DNA from: Hypomesus transpacificus
Lineage: Eukaryota > Chordata > Actinopteri > Osmeriformes > Osmeridae
NCBI RefSeq assembly: GCF_021917145.1
Contig: NC_061074.1
Span: forward strand, 11,351,051 to 11,415,050
Direction of reading: 5' to 3'
Length of the DNA stretch: 64,000 bases
Notes under the pieces: model-generated
What the model saw: the letters and a program-made list of their open reading frames with translations, nothing else
What the model was told of the DNA's origin: nothing
Database searches by the model: none
Translations under genes and position numbers: made by a program
Shown: positions 1 to 13,290 of the stretch, one piece after another
Layout of the letters: each line of letters opens with the position of its first letter
How positions within the stretch are numbered: the first letter of the stretch is position 1

Positions 1-3000
1 CATGAGAGTTCTTCCCACAGTTTACAATGTTCAGTGCTGTATTATATTGTATCTATACTGTCGCTATCCTACATTGTGTGACTTGGCCCAAACATTCTAA
101 TGGCCGTCATATACATCACCTTACCAGTTGTGAAACCGTATTTAGAATCTTCAGTTCTGAATCGAATTATGTGTTGCCAGTGATCCTCTTTTCACGAGAC
201 ATCACAACCCGACAATTGGTGACTCTTTTTATGCACAGTACAGATTTCCTTTGTGATGTTGCACATATGTCCAAATGAGTTCCTAGGTGTCCCTGTGAAC
301 AGAGAATGTAACGGAATCTTCCCGAATGATCTGTTTGTTTTGGTTTTGTTTTTCGAAGGGGAACATTGGAAAACCCCGATGATGCTTAGATGATGTCATT
401 TGAAAAAGGAACACTGCAGCTAGGCAATTGGGGGGGGCGTGTGTTCTTAAGTGTTTTATTACTAAACTGTGATTATATCTCTTTCAAATGTTTCAAGATG
501 GAATTATATAAATATATTTGAAATATATATGTATATTTCACTATTTAATATATATTTCAAAATATATACACATTGCATATATTTATTGTTAATTTATGTA
601 AATAGGAAAGTTATCAGAGTTCTAGACAGGTTTAAAGAATTTATAAGGAAAAGTGTTTTCTTGAGATAAGCATCCCAGGTATGTCTGTGACATATCTCGT
701 GTGCACGTGTGCTTGAGTGTGTATACTGTATGAGTGTGTGTGCGTGTGCACGTTGTGTGTGTTTATGTGTAGAGAGGGACGTTTCTACCATTCCACACTC
801 GTGTCTCAACATTTCATTTCCGGCACATGTAGCCAAACTGCCTTTTTGATGCCCATGCGTTTGAATGCAGCCTTGCATTGGCCTAACAGGCTACAGTTTA
901 CAATCTGCCCCACACGGGCAATCCAGTGTCAATGCCACGACCTGCAAGTGGCTTGATTCGACTACATACACACACGCGCAAACTTTGCTTATCGCCATCA
1001 TCCACATTTTATATTCCCATCTGCCCTAATAGTACATCCCAAAACTCCCCACACACGTAACAGTAAGTGTTTATACTGAAGGTATTCCCCTCACCAATTT
1101 ATATTAAACCAAAATTGAAAATATATTAAACCCCTCTAATATGTTAGTTATTCTCAGTATAATCAGAATCGAAAAGACAAATGACAAAATACTGTATGGG
1201 TCCATAGCAACCGTGAATTACTGAGGGAGGGATTAAAACACGTCCAAAAACACTTCCTGTATGAATGAGAGAGAAAAGCAATGCACTTTATAGACCTTCC
1301 AAATAATGAAGGAGAGAGAGAAGCACTTTGGTCTGTGGAGGCAGAGTGATCATTAGCAACTTCCCTAATTGAGATGGGATTCAAGCACTGTAACGTAGCC
1401 CATTTTCAAATTCCGTTGAACTCCAATCAAAAAACATATTTAGTTTACCCAAAGATTTGTGCTGACTATATCCCTTGATATTTAAATGATGCATGTGTTC
1501 ATTTCTTATGTCATAAAAGGCAGCATGACTCTGGTGTGCAGGTATACGGGCAAGCCGTTTTCCAGAAGTATCTCGAAATAGCAATTACAGACAGGTTGGA
1601 GTGACTGTTGCTCTCGAGTATTTCAGGGATTTGTGGGAGGGGGAGGTGTGTGGAGGGGAAAGATCTTGAATGTGTGATTGTGTTGGTGTGTTCCTAAACA
1701 AGGCAGTTGCTATCCTGAAACGATGCTGTTGGCTTGGATCCCCTGCAGAGTATGACGAGGGTGTACTGTTCATTTGAGAAAATCTCCAAAACCTGTATCC
1801 CCAAGTGGTTGGAGAAAAGATCCCTTTACCACACCAGATATATTTACACACACAAATATGATGTCCTGCTGTGGTTGTTTCATATATATGTTACACTACT
1901 TCCTATATATGAGGTGACTCTGAACGTTTGTTTTAAAGTGTATGGTCTCATTTCTTGGATTTTCCTAGATTTCTGGAAATTTGCTTGGATTTCTGTATTT
2001 ATGTAGGACTAATATTTGACCATTCTCAACGTATTAGAAAAACAAGTGTGGACATGCACGGTGAGCGAGTTTATGTCAGCAAATCATGTTTGCTGCAACT
2101 AATATGAAATCATTCCAGAATAGGGTTACTCTTCAATTTATCTCTGACATTTATATTCAAACTACTTTATAAACGTATGACGATAAGCTGTTAGTATGTT
2201 ATAGCCTGTTACAGCTATCCTCATTTTCACAAGAAAACAGCAACAAAATAGTCATGGCCCATACATCTCCCATAATGTTTAGAATGGTTTTATGGACATT
2301 ATCTCAAAAGGACCTGAGGTGAACAGTTTCCTTGTTCTTGTCTTGATTTTTTCATTTCCAGTTACAATGATTGTTGGATGAGTGTGAGATTTTCCATTGC
2401 ATTCAACATTCCAATCAAACATCTTGGTTACCCATCTAAAGACGTATGTAGACTGACAACAACTGCGCAATATCATAAATAGAACCAATCATTTCTTGTA
2501 GATGTGGTCTTATTTGTAGCTTGTTTTTTGTTCTATTGGTTTCCTTTTCTCTAATCTATATTTTCTGCTGTGCACTCACCCCGATATTGGCATTACCATT
2601 TGATGATTGTTTGATTTCAATTATTTCTAGACAGCTATGTAACCAAGGCAACTTGGAGGTGTCTTAATGTCACCGATTTGTTGGCATAGACAGCTAATTA
2701 ATTGTCATTTCCCCGACTTCATTAATTTCTGTTTGCCTCATTGTTGTGAATACGACAGAAGTGAGGCCCGATCCCAATCACACTCTGGTTAATGCACAAC
2801 AGGGAATCCCACTCCCCTCTCCTTAAAATGACTACTGAACACATTAATAGCAAGATTCCATTACTGGTGTGGCTTTGTTTAAAAAAGAAACCTGATGTAT
2901 GTTTTTTTTAGACCTGTTTTGATCTCTAGAGACAATATTAGATTTATACCTGATATACTGTAAGTATATGTTGTGTATCTGCAGTGTACCACACACTGAC

Positions 3001-3700
3001 AAAAGAATCAAATCTACGCTGTGCGTGGGTTTGGACTTGACGACGACTTTGCCTAATAGAGACTAAGATGCAGTGGCTTTCTGGTTCATGTGAAGTAGAG
3101 ATGGGAGGGATGAATAAAAAATATATTGAACAAATGTGAAGACGTTTTGATTATTTATTACTTTCGGCACTAATACTAAGTTAAGGTTGTTTGGTAGAAT
3201 ACTTATTGTAGAGCAATATCAAACATTAAAGTCATCTAGTCCTACAAAATAAATAGACCTACTAAAATATTGTAAAGACAAAGGCTTATTCCTTTTATGG
3301 ATCTTTGTGGTTTGGCTGCATACAAGTTTTGTCTAGCATTTTTATTATGTTTTTTGCTTAACCGATCCACTGACCACTAAAGGGGTACGCTTAGCATAAG
3401 ACATTTTTTAAAGAAGAAGAAATATATATTTAAAATAACTAACATTTAACTAAATGTAATAAATATATATATATATAGAAAAGGACAAGATAAAAAGATT
3501 TATAAATGTTAGTTGTAAAATATTTGACTAAAAATAATAATTCTTAGGCGAAGTAGCCTAGGCTATATTTGGGATATATTGGTTCAAACTTATTCAACCA
3601 CATCACTTGATGATTGATGCAATTATCTTTAGGCTAACGTAAATCCATGTTGTTTGAGGTTGGTTTAAAAAAAGTTAATAACCAATATCATGCCAAATGA
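1..3700. other. No gene recognised; AT-rich flank
   Basis: I find no coding exon here that I recognise. The stretch is AT-rich with short GT and CA runs. An AATAAA at 3113-3118 is followed by GT-containing sequence, so part of it could be the long 3' UTR of a plus-strand gene to the left, but nothing proves that. The segment 2560-2790 is not low in complexity and contains several homeodomain-like TAAT cores; it is treated as a finding. Confidence 0.4.
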
Positions 3701-3729
3701 GGGGATGGGCTAGGCGAAGACAGGGACTC

Positions 3730-3900
3730 TGTTATCCAATGAGGACATGGGAGCGCACAAGCATACCGTTTTAACAGTGTCTGTGATATAGGAACCAATG
3801 GACAACGCGAAAGGGCGGAGCACTAGTCTACGTTTGACAGCTGTGAACTGGAATGGTATATTGTAGCGCCTAGCGCGACGAAGGAACTCGGGGAAGAATC
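3730..3900 (+). promoter_or_regulatory. Putative dact3 promoter region
   Basis: Upstream of the dact3 start there are CCAAT boxes at 3736-3740 and 3795-3799 and a GC box (GGGCGG) at 3813-3818, within 210-290 bp of the ATG. No clear TATA box is visible. The placement fits a promoter without a TATA box; the transcription start is not determined. Confidence 0.4.
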
Positions 3901-4023
3901 TGCATGTTTACGCGTGCAAATTTATGATTATAGTTCGGTATGGATGAATTATGTTTTCTTGACAATTAGTTAAAGATCACATCAAAAAACAAGTTCAAAT
4001 TTTCCCGGAACACTAGAAGATCC

Positions 4024-7000
4024 ATGTACCGTGAAGTCTTCTTTCCGATGACTGTGGAGCGGAGTAGAAATAAGGAGCGCCTGGAGGCCAGTCTTGCCGG
4101 ACTGTGTGAGCTGGAGCTCCGCAAGCAGAAGCAGGAATGCTTGGTCCTTGGTGCTCTGACCCTTGGAGACCCCATGATAGAAAATGCATCTAGAAGTGAG
4201 CTATCAGGTTTCAGCAGCTGGGACCAAGACAACTTGACATTGAGACGTCAGCTGGTAAGTTAAGTTGAACTCAAAAGCAAGAGTTGATGTTTTGAAAATG
4301 TTCCTACATGAATATAATGTCGATTTATTTAATAATGTCGATTTTCGCAGAAATCACGGATAGGATCAGCCTTTATGACGGACGGTTCGTCCACGGTGGT
4401 TGCCACCTATTACACAATTTAACCCCAGTTTTACTCCTTAGTTTTACATCTGGCTGCTGAGAGTCTCAAGATCCAGGAAATTCGACTCTCGTTTCTAATT
4501 ACCGTGACCATTGGTCGAACAATAGCATTGAGATAGCCAACATCCTATTGTTAGGACAACACTCATCTGCAAGAAAAGTTACTTAACTTGATTAATAGGC
4601 TACCCTCTGAAATGCTTGAAGCGTTTCCATCCTTTGGGCTGAGATTTACATCGTTGGTTAGCGAAATGGGAGGGGGAACCAGTCGTTCGCAGTAGTCTAC
4701 CGTTTAATGACCCATTGTTCCCTTTTCATGGCACTAATAGTTTTTTTTGTAAGTGCGTATTCATAAATAACCGACCAGAAATTAAAAGCAAATTTGTTAG
4801 GGTCGTTAAACAGTCGAAACATTCCTACATAAGCACAACTAATACATTAGCTTGAAGAATCGGATACGGATTCTGGTCATAATATATGAAAGTTTTTCGG
4901 ACACGTTGGAATCCTTGTTGTACACACTGGCACGTGCAAATTTGAGTGAATTCCATAAATTGTACCGATATGTTTTACAATATAATTGCCTTGTAATAGG
5001 TTGATGCTATAGATGGCTTGCCAATGGTAAATTTGCACTTTGGCAATGCGAAACGAATTGGCATTGGATTGAAAAGGGCGACGTGTTAAGGAGTGATTTT
5101 CTTTTTTGCCCAACTTGCCTTTATCGTTTTCTGAAAGACATGGAAATAGGACAGTGCAGACTCTGACAACGCACAATCCGCTGTTTTCAAGACAAGCTTG
5201 AAAAAATAAATTAAATCAGCCGCCTCGTTTTTTCCCCGCCTCCCCCTCCGCGTCCCTTTCCGCTACGGCCCAAACAATAGGCGCATATGGAGTGGAATAC
5301 TAATGATCGCGAGGCTCGGTGCGAGTGGAGCCATGCATGTCTGCAAAAAAAGCACACACACTAGTGGAACGTATCACTCAAATGAGCTGTCAGCAGAGTT
5401 CAAACTGTCTGGCTTAGACTGTGGCAGACTGTGTCCCAAGACCCCCCGATGAGTGATTGGCTTTAGAAAGTGCGTAATTGTGCATTTCACCATATACTCC
5501 CAATTGAGAGATCTGTCATTGGATCAATGGCTATTACCCGCAATGACTATCCAAGCGTTCAAGTAATTAATGCATGGCATTTTCCTTGATATGGTCAAAA
5601 TTGACTCCAGGTGAGACCCCAGCATAGATTAAATATGAACTGTGTCCCCAACGGAAACCAGTCGTCTCTCACTAGAATATAGGTTCACGCAGAAACAGCT
5701 GACCCATGTTTGCTTCCCAGTGACGGAGCTTGGCCATGACTGTGGCCTCTGGCCTCCCTCTCCGCTGGTCTGTGGGGCTTGTGTGGAAGTGTTGACAGCC
5801 ATGCGACGCCAGACAGCAGCTGGGAAAGCACAAGCCACCGGCACCTCTGCTGTGTGCGTTGGAGGGGCGTGAGCAAGAGGAGGGTGGGGGGTGGGGATCG
5901 CTACGTTTGTGTCTGTACTCACCAGTGGCCTTGGCCTCGGTTTAGATTTCCCTGTGCCAGAGACATGTGTGCACCCATGTGTTTGAGAGAACCACTTTGT
6001 TAGTGAGAGGCCAATCAGGGGGCCCGTGACTGGAGGACACTGTCAGGCATTCGACAGAGCATAAATACAAGCGCGTGCACACACACACACACGCCCACAC
6101 ACACGTAAACACAAATACCAAACACACACACACACACGTACACACGTTTTAACAGAGCTTCCTCCTGATCCAGAAGGTCTCAGCTGGGTGTCACCTGAGC
6201 ACTGACAGAGAAGTCAGGCTGGAGTAAGTCCATTCATAGCCAGCTGTTCCAACTGAGGTTAAAGAGGAGAGGGCCCCGTGTTCTGCTTGCCTTTCACGCC
6301 TGCTACATCAACATGGCTGTGGGAGTGTGTCCCTGTACCAGGCCACTTGCATTCCTTTAATGTGTGTGTGCGAGAGAGAGAGCAAAAAAGACACGCGCAT
6401 GTTCGTGTGCGTGCGAGGGTAAGTCTATGTAGTGTGTGTGTGTGCGCGTGTGTGTGTGTGTTTAGGGGGAATGGTAGCTTAGTGAAGAGACTGAGTAGGG
6501 GGCAGGGGGCGGTGTGGCAGTTTCCGGCCTCCCACAGCCCCTTCTCTTTAAAGCCAGTCACAACACTGCTTCAATTATAGAGCCGTCTATGTGGGTATAT
6601 GGCTCTGTTTGTGTGTGTGTGCACTCTATTGCACGCCTCACTCCCCTACCGACTCACTGCCGCTGAAATTGCCTGTTTTCCCCCCCTCTCCTTTCCCAGT
6701 CACCCCTCCCCCACCGACGAGAAGCAAAGGAGGATGCAGTGAAATAGTAATGACACCAGCGTGCCTGGAGTCTGTGTTTGGAGGAGGTCATTAATAATGG
6801 AGCAGAATCAAAAGGTCTTGCCATCACCAGGGTCCCCGCAAGGCCCCCCCCCCTCCCCCTCTGGCACTGCGTGAGGTTGACAATATTAGCATCTTTTATT
6901 CGACGCGTCATTCTCGATTTCTGCATCTTTACGGTTGAAGGATCCTGCAGTCAGTGCGTCCGCCTCCCTCGCCTCTTTAGGTCGTAATGATCCGTGGGGA

Positions 7001-10000
7001 GAAAGTGTCCCACAATGGATTTGATTGATTTCCAATATCCTTTGTCCTTTTCTTTCTTTAGAACATGCCGTCATTAAAGAGGGACAACCAACATGATATT
7101 GTAGCCAAAGAAATATTCAACCTTTCCCAGAGATAATCTTGTAAAATAGAAATAGAAAGATGTTTGTGTTTAGGCGTGGGGTTTCTGTAGAGATAAACAG
7201 AATCACAGTTGTCCCACCAGACAAAGCATTAATCGCCTTCTCTCAACGCCATGTCGTCATCAGCCCACTATGGACTCATAGTTTTATACCCTATGGTAGG
7301 TGATATTAGCTTGTGTGTTTGACACAAGATACATTCTAGTCTGCTCATATTGGTTCCTGATAGGCCAAGATGACCAAGCACTCATCGATCTTTGTTCTAC
7401 TTACTGTATGAATTTGTTGTATACCGCAAACACACTCTACATGAAACGTGCCTCGTGTTAAATTCTTCATCGTGGATCTTTAACGTCGAGTGTTTCAGCA
7501 TTTTGTTGACCGTCGAGATATTCTGTCATCTATATCAGATCTGTCAAATCCGAGTTTGTGTGTTTGTGACCTCTATATGAGACAAGCAGAAATGTTTTGG
7601 CTGACTGAGCAAGGATGTCAAATTTCACTTCTCTACCCCCTGGTGGAATCTGTGCGTGTGCGTGTGTGTGTGTACCCACAAAAAGAACATCTCAACATTT
7701 TCCCTCACCGTGAATTATTCATGTTCCGGCTGACTGCACTTTGTGTCAGCTTATGCATTACATCTGGGGCTACATATAGGGAATGCCTAGATGTGCTGTG
7801 CCATAACTCGGTTCAAACCAATCAACGGAAAATTACGATGCGGCTTTCTGGAGCCAGGGTTGATCTAGAGTTGGTCATTCCCTAAAAAAAACCTAAATTG
7901 TTACTTCTGATCATTTCTGACACACTTGATGTACCTTGTCACTGAAAACTGTGTGTGACTCCTCCGTTAACAGTATGACTGTGTTTCAGAGTTCCCTCCA
8001 GAGCTCCCCCTGGGGGCTAATGTTGGCACTGGAGCAGCAGTTGGGTGAGCTGCGAGTGGACACTGACGACGTCCATTACGAAGGCAGCCAAGGAGATGCA
8101 GGCGATAGCCGGCCCAGCTCAGGTACCCATAAACCTCTGGGCTCAAACCGTTTCCTCACTTTCACTGTCAATTGTTCCAGCCAGTAGTGATTCCAGTTTA
8201 TTCAGAACTATAGTATGGCTTCTATGACATACACATTTTATATAATGAATCAGATTTTTATATTATTTGATTCTCATGCTCCAATTGTCAATGCCGGAAA
8301 GGGTTCTGGGGTTTGTAAAATGTGTAAAGGGGATTTCTTTTGTTAACTTGCCATGCAGTGCGAGTAGGAGCTCAGAAGTTGAGAGGCATACTGATTGACA
8401 AATCATCTGTGTTTTCTCCCAGGTTTCTATGAGTCCAGTGAGGGGCAGTCTCCAAAGGGCCAATCATGTTCCTCTGAGGGCACAGAGCCCGCCTCTACTT
8501 GGATGTACACCAATGAGAGACCCAAGTCACTGGGTAAGTTGACCAATTCTGCCAAGACTACAAAACAGCTGTTCATTATTACAGTATATGGAACAACAGC
8601 AACAACAAAAAACGAAATCTGTATGTTTCCGTGGGTTTAGGCGATTCCCTCCTACTGAACGAGGAGAGTATGATGGATCAGACCCCCCGAGCCCCTCTGC
8701 CACGCTCCTTCTCCGCCCCCTACCCCCCCTTGGAGGGCATCGCCGAGGAGGGCCCGCCGGACGAACCCTGGCAGTGGGACCCCCACTGTGCCCACCCGGA
8801 CTGGCACGACCACACAGACCCTGAGCAGGAGGACTACCAGCATGCCTTGCGGGTGGAAAGCTACATCCTGGGTCTCATCCAGCGGCACACTCTCGCTCCG
8901 CGGCCCTGCCAGCCCCGGACCAGGCTAAACCCTGACCCCCCACACCCCAGTGTCCTCAGACAAAGCAGCCTGCGCAGGCAAACGCCCTCCCACACCCCCG
9001 AGCACCGAACCCACGATCCCCGCGACCTTTCACCTGACCCCGAGGGCCAGGCCTGGGGCTGTGACCACCTAGGGAATGAGGTGGAGGAAGGGTACGGAGG
9101 GGAGGCCCCCTCCATAGAGGAGGACTGTTATCTAGCCCTTCCCTACCCCCACTCCCGACCCAACTCCCTGGCTGGGGGGATTCTGCCCTCCCTGGACCCC
9201 AGCTATGGAGCTTTTGACCCCTGTTGTGGTGGGGAGGCCCAGTGCCCCCAGCTCTATACTCTCCCTCACTCCCCAGCCTCACACAACCATTTAGTCAGTG
9301 CCCAGTTTATCCCTGGCCAAGCCTACCACGCGCCAGTTTGCTCCCCCATGCACTACAACCCCGAGCCCCCACAGCTCATCCGAGGGTGTTCATCGTCAGA
9401 GCAGCCCAGCTCCAAGACCAGGTCTGGGAGTAAGAAGGGCCCAGAGGAGCGCCAGAGCTCCAGAAAAGCCAGTCACCACAAGGCGAGCCACTCTCAGTCT
9501 GAGAACAGCCATCTGGCCCAGCGAGGTCTACCTGAGCGCAGGTACAGCACAACCGAGAGGCCCCAGGGTCGGAGGGGCCAAGCCCAGGGCCATGCCCAGG
9601 CCGGAGGCCCCCACCCTGGGAACGGCAGCAGCAGCAAGGGGGGCCGGCGCTGGTGCTCCAACCTGGAGCTCAGTCAGGATGAAGGAGAGACCCAGGTAGC
9701 ACAGTCCCACAGGAGGCCGACTCGCAGAGCCCGTCACGGCCACCCCTGCCCGCACTTCCACCCCCTCGCTCAGCCCCAGCACGCCAACTACCCAGAAAGG
9801 GTGGCTCTGAGCCGGGGAGAGGAGGGCTACACGGGGGCCGTCCCGGCCGAGTCTGAGTCCAGCATGAGCGAGGTCTACTCCCCGGGCTCCAGCTCTCTCT
9901 CCAGCGACTCGGACGAGAGTGGGGGGCTGGTGTGGCCTCAGCAGCTTCCCCCTCGCCTCGCCCCTTCCTCCTCCTCCTCCTCCTCCTCCCCCCAGGCCTC

Positions 10001-10115
10001 CTGTGAGACCCCCGCGCCGCCCAAAACCTTCGTCAAGATCAAAGCCTCGCACGCGCTGAAGAAGAAGATCCTGCGCTTCCGCTCAGGGTCACTCAAAGTC
10101 ATGACCACCGTCTGA
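4024..10115 (+). CDS. dact3: Dapper homolog 3 (Dishevelled-binding antagonist of beta-catenin)
   Basis: There are four coding exons, 4024-4254, 7990-8122, 8423-8533 and 8641-10115. All have GT-AG junctions and the phases fit, giving 649 aa. Exon 1 encodes the conserved N-terminal Dapper segment (residues about 10-60, including SLAGLCELE and RQECLVLGAL) that begins the leucine-rich coiled region, which continues into exon 2. The exon 2/3 junction gives DSRPSSGFYE, a family hallmark. Exon 3 ends in ERPKSLG and exon 4 opens with a serine motif RSFSAPYP. The C-terminus has SDSDESGGLVWPQQL, KIKASHALKKKILRF and the PDZ ligand MTTV, which matches DACT3 better than DACT1 or DACT2. Dapper proteins bind Dishevelled in the cytoplasm and dampen Wnt signalling. 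A poly-serine run near residue 605 is encoded by a (TCC)n tract. Which teleost paralogue (a or b) is not settled. Confidence 0.93.
4255..7989 (+). other. dact3 intron 1 with CA/GT microsatellites
   Basis: This 3.7-kb intron has a GTAAGT donor and a TTTCAG acceptor. It contains (CA)n at about 6079-6140 and (GT)n at about 6361-6462, which produce many spurious Thr-His and Cys-Val reading frames. The segment around 5440-5620 is free of simple repeats and might be regulatory, but only a cross-species alignment could show that. No other gene was recognised. Confidence 0.6.
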
Positions 10116-10614
10116 GGCTGGTGCTGGTGCTGGCTGGAGCGTTATCATTGCTTTAATGTAGCGCTAGCTGCAACCTTTCAGTAATTCCTGGACCATGGCT
10201 GCCACCTTCTCCCATTAACAGTCTGCGCTAACGCGATGAGGCCACACACTGGCTCTACCTCTGCTTGTCAGTGCAGCCGTGTTCTGGTGTGAGACCTGCC
10301 TGTTCTGATCAGATGTTAGAATGAGGCGTCGGTTTAAAACACATGCGTGACGGACGAGGGAGAGGAGCTACTGGCTCAGTGGAGAGTGGGCCAGTGCTTT
10401 TAGAGCATCTTTCCAATTGAAGGAATTTCAAGTTGTCATCCAACACAAAATGCATACACAAATGCTAGGAAGATTTATACTCTGAAAAAGATAAGTTATT
10501 GGCGCTGGTAGACTACAACAAAAAGAATCTGAAATGTCCATGTTCTCCAATACTAGCTAGTACAGTTAGTCAAAAAAAGACTTTGGCGTCTCTTGTCTGA
10601 ACACAGTGTTCTAT

Positions 10615-10936
10615 AATAAAATATGATTATTCTATCTTAAAAATGTATGTTATCAGTCTATCTATTAACTGTACCTCATACAGGACAATAGATTTGCATT
10701 GACTAAAGGACACTTCATTACATCAAACAAGGAGCTCTTCCTGCCATTTACACCTGTGGTCAGGGACCAGTGGACCAAACTGACAACACCACTCTTTTTT
10801 TTATAGCACTGGCCCTTTTTAGCGGACAGACTTTAGTGAGGGAGGTAAACACACAACCACACACTCACTAGCATGCACATAAACGTGTAAATATCAATGC
10901 GTGGCCTTGTTTATAGGAATGTACTTTGTAAATAAA
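10615..10936 (+). terminator. dact3 polyadenylation signals
   Basis: AATAAA occurs at 10615-10620 and again at 10931-10936, 0.5 and 0.8 kb after the dact3 stop. Both lie in AT-rich sequence with no following exon. Either could be used; the second is followed by GT-containing sequence. Confidence 0.5.
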
Positions 10937-11369
10937 GCTATCATCTGTTGAAACAGTGTTTAAGAATGAAGTATTTTTTGCCAAGCCTGGCTACATGTTA
11001 GGGGCAAGCGCAGAATCTTCCGGAATGACCCCCCACACACACACACGCAACACACACACCCCCTCCGCTATCTGCCTATGTGTAGGTGTATAAATTAATT
11101 GATATGTGTCCAGAAGAGAAATCAATTTGAGGGCTTTTTAGCAGCAAAATAATTGTAGAGCTAGTTGTACTTCCGTGTTGTCATAGCCACCAGTCATGTA
11201 AAGCAGGTGTTTTCAACTGGTTTTGTCCCAGGGACCACCATTCTTACTAGAAAGTAATCCCCGGCCCACTGATGTGCCTGCGCGTGTGTGTGTGTGCGTG
11301 CATGTGGATAGAAGGAAGTTTTAACATTTGGTTTTCCATGTAGCTTGAATTTAAAAACCTCAAACTAAT

Positions 11370-11566
11370 GTACATTCACATTTAGTTATTTAGCAGACGC
11401 TCTTATCCAGAGCAATTTACAGTAAGTAAGTCAGACATTCCCCCGAGGCAAGTAGGGTGAAGTGCCTTGCCCAAGAACACAACATAATTTGGCTCAGCCG
11501 GGAATCGAACTGGCGACCTTCAGATTACTAGCCCGATTCCCTAACCGCTCAGCCACGTGACTACCT
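11370..11566 (-). mobile_element. tRNA-derived SINE (minus orientation)
   Basis: Read on the minus strand, the element starts with a tRNA-like head. An A-box-like TGGCTGAGCGG is followed about 40 bp later by a B-box-like GGTCGCCAGTTCGATTC, the two internal RNA polymerase III promoter blocks. The body contains a segment ending in GAGCGTCTGCTAAATAA, a tail common in fish genomes. A second, more decayed copy lies at about 47345-47515 in the opposite orientation. Intact-looking promoter boxes do not show that it is transcribed. Confidence 0.75.
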
Positions 11567-11569
11567 AGA

Positions 11570-13076
11570 TATATATATATATACTGAAAAATAGGTAGTC
11601 CTATCTACTGAAAAACCTCAAACAATATACATAGAATCTGATTTTTTTTTATGTGTATGTGAGACTCTGAACAATTCTGAAAAATATGTGTAAAAAAAAA
11701 CACAAAAACGGTTGATTTTCAGTGCTTAAGAATTGAAAACTATTAAATTATTATTAAATTAATTTGCAGTTTGTAGTTGTAGTTGTTGTTCTAGCCCCAA
11801 GACGGTTTCATCACGTTTATATTATTTTAGACATGTTTTCTTATTTTAGATATTTGTCACGATACTCAAGAGTAATCGGGAAATGTGTTGAAATATCAAA
11901 GCAAATTTACAACTGGTGTTGCAGACCCCCTGCGATGCCGCCGCGGACCACCAGAGGGCCACAGACCCCAGGTTGAAAAACCCTGATGTAAAATTAACTT
12001 TCGTTTGTAAAAAATAACAATAATAAAACACTTTTGTTTATTTTTACAATCAGCTGTGTAGGTAGTTGAATGATGGCCTGAGAAAGTAACTTTGAATAAA
12101 GTTAGGGGCGTATTCAGGAACTGGCCTGGCGTGACACGGGTTAATTTCAGGAAATATTTGGAAGAGTTGAAAGCGCCAACAAATTCAAATGTTTTCAGAA
12201 AAGAAAACGTCCTTGACAATGTTGAGCAGTGAGAGATTCCAGTCTGCCGTCAGATACCGACCCTTACTACTTTATTTAATATTCTGTTGTTGTTATTGTG
12301 GCTTTGTAACTAGTGTCCTTTGTATTACACATTCATTGCATTGCGACAGGGCAGTGATGCCATTTATATTTTTATCAGAAACATTTATATCACACTGCAA
12401 AAGTAACATGGATACAATGTTACATATATTATCTATACCTGCTGACCTCCTCAAAGTGGACGTGTGATGTTTACAAATGATAACAATTGACAAAAATCTG
12501 TCAAATAATATACGAAAACAGGTCAGCAACCTGTTGCAGATTCACAAAAGGAAAAATGAAGTCATAAAATAGGGGTCGACAGAATAGTTGTGGATGTGTG
12601 TTTTAGCAATAGGAATGTTTTGTCATATCTCCCACACACAGGAGTAGATCAGCCTTCATCAGGAGTTTACCCATTCAAGGCCAAACATTGTGAACAGATT
12701 GGGACAAATGCTATTATGCTCAGTGACACTGTACATAAATATATTTCTCATATCCATGAGTGAAAATGTCTAATATCAATAATATACTTTGTGGTTAGGT
12801 TTAATTTAATCAATTTAGGAAGTCATCTTGCTACAAAAACTGAAAGTTTTATATAAAGTATTTATTCAAAATGCATTCAGAACACACAAAAATATTATTT
12901 TAGAAAGTGTTATTAACTATATTACTTAAGCTACACGATATGTTCAATCTAATTAATAACTAATAATTTAATAATTTGTATCAAAATCTTGTGGGCACGA
13001 GATGTTGACAAATGTAACAGGATCCTTTCAAAAGCAGTGCTATCTTTTGCAATATTAGGCAAGAGAAGAACATGGT
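11570..13076. other. Intergenic, no gene recognised
   Basis: This is AT-rich sequence between dact3 and c5ar1. It has short open frames without recognisable protein similarity and no further SINE-type boxes. Confidence 0.5.
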
Positions 13077-13280
13077 TTAACCTTGTGCAATCCTTTGGTT
13101 CATTGTGACCCTTCACTCACCGTCCTGTTGCAACCACTTTACCTAATATTAAAATAAAGTGAAGCATTTTCTTTTAACCGTCGCGCTGTCTCAGACCCCG
13201 CACAGCGCGAAGGTTAAAAGATAATGATTCACTTTGTTTTTGTATTGGGTAAAGTTGCCCGAAGGGAGCACAAGGGCTAA
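13077..13280. mobile_element. Palindromic MITE-like element
   Basis: The two halves are imperfect inverted copies around a short loop at about 13190-13202. The central stem pairs TTTTAACCGTCGCGCTGT with ACAGCGCGAAGGTTAAAA. The outer arms pair a segment starting AACCTTGTGC with one ending GCACAAGGGCT. TTAA lies at the left edge and CTAA at the right. The whole unit is about 200 bp and would fold into one hairpin. The layout is that of a non-autonomous DNA transposon; its superfamily is not assigned. It ends about 10 bp from the c5ar1 stop codon, so it probably forms part of that gene's 3' UTR. Confidence 0.65.
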
Positions 13281-13290
13281 GACACAGAAA

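Noticed and set aside
9528-10052. 174-codon minus-strand frame opposite dact3 exon 4
   Set aside because: Antisense shadow of a GC-rich coding exon; the plus strand carries all recognised dact3 motifs.
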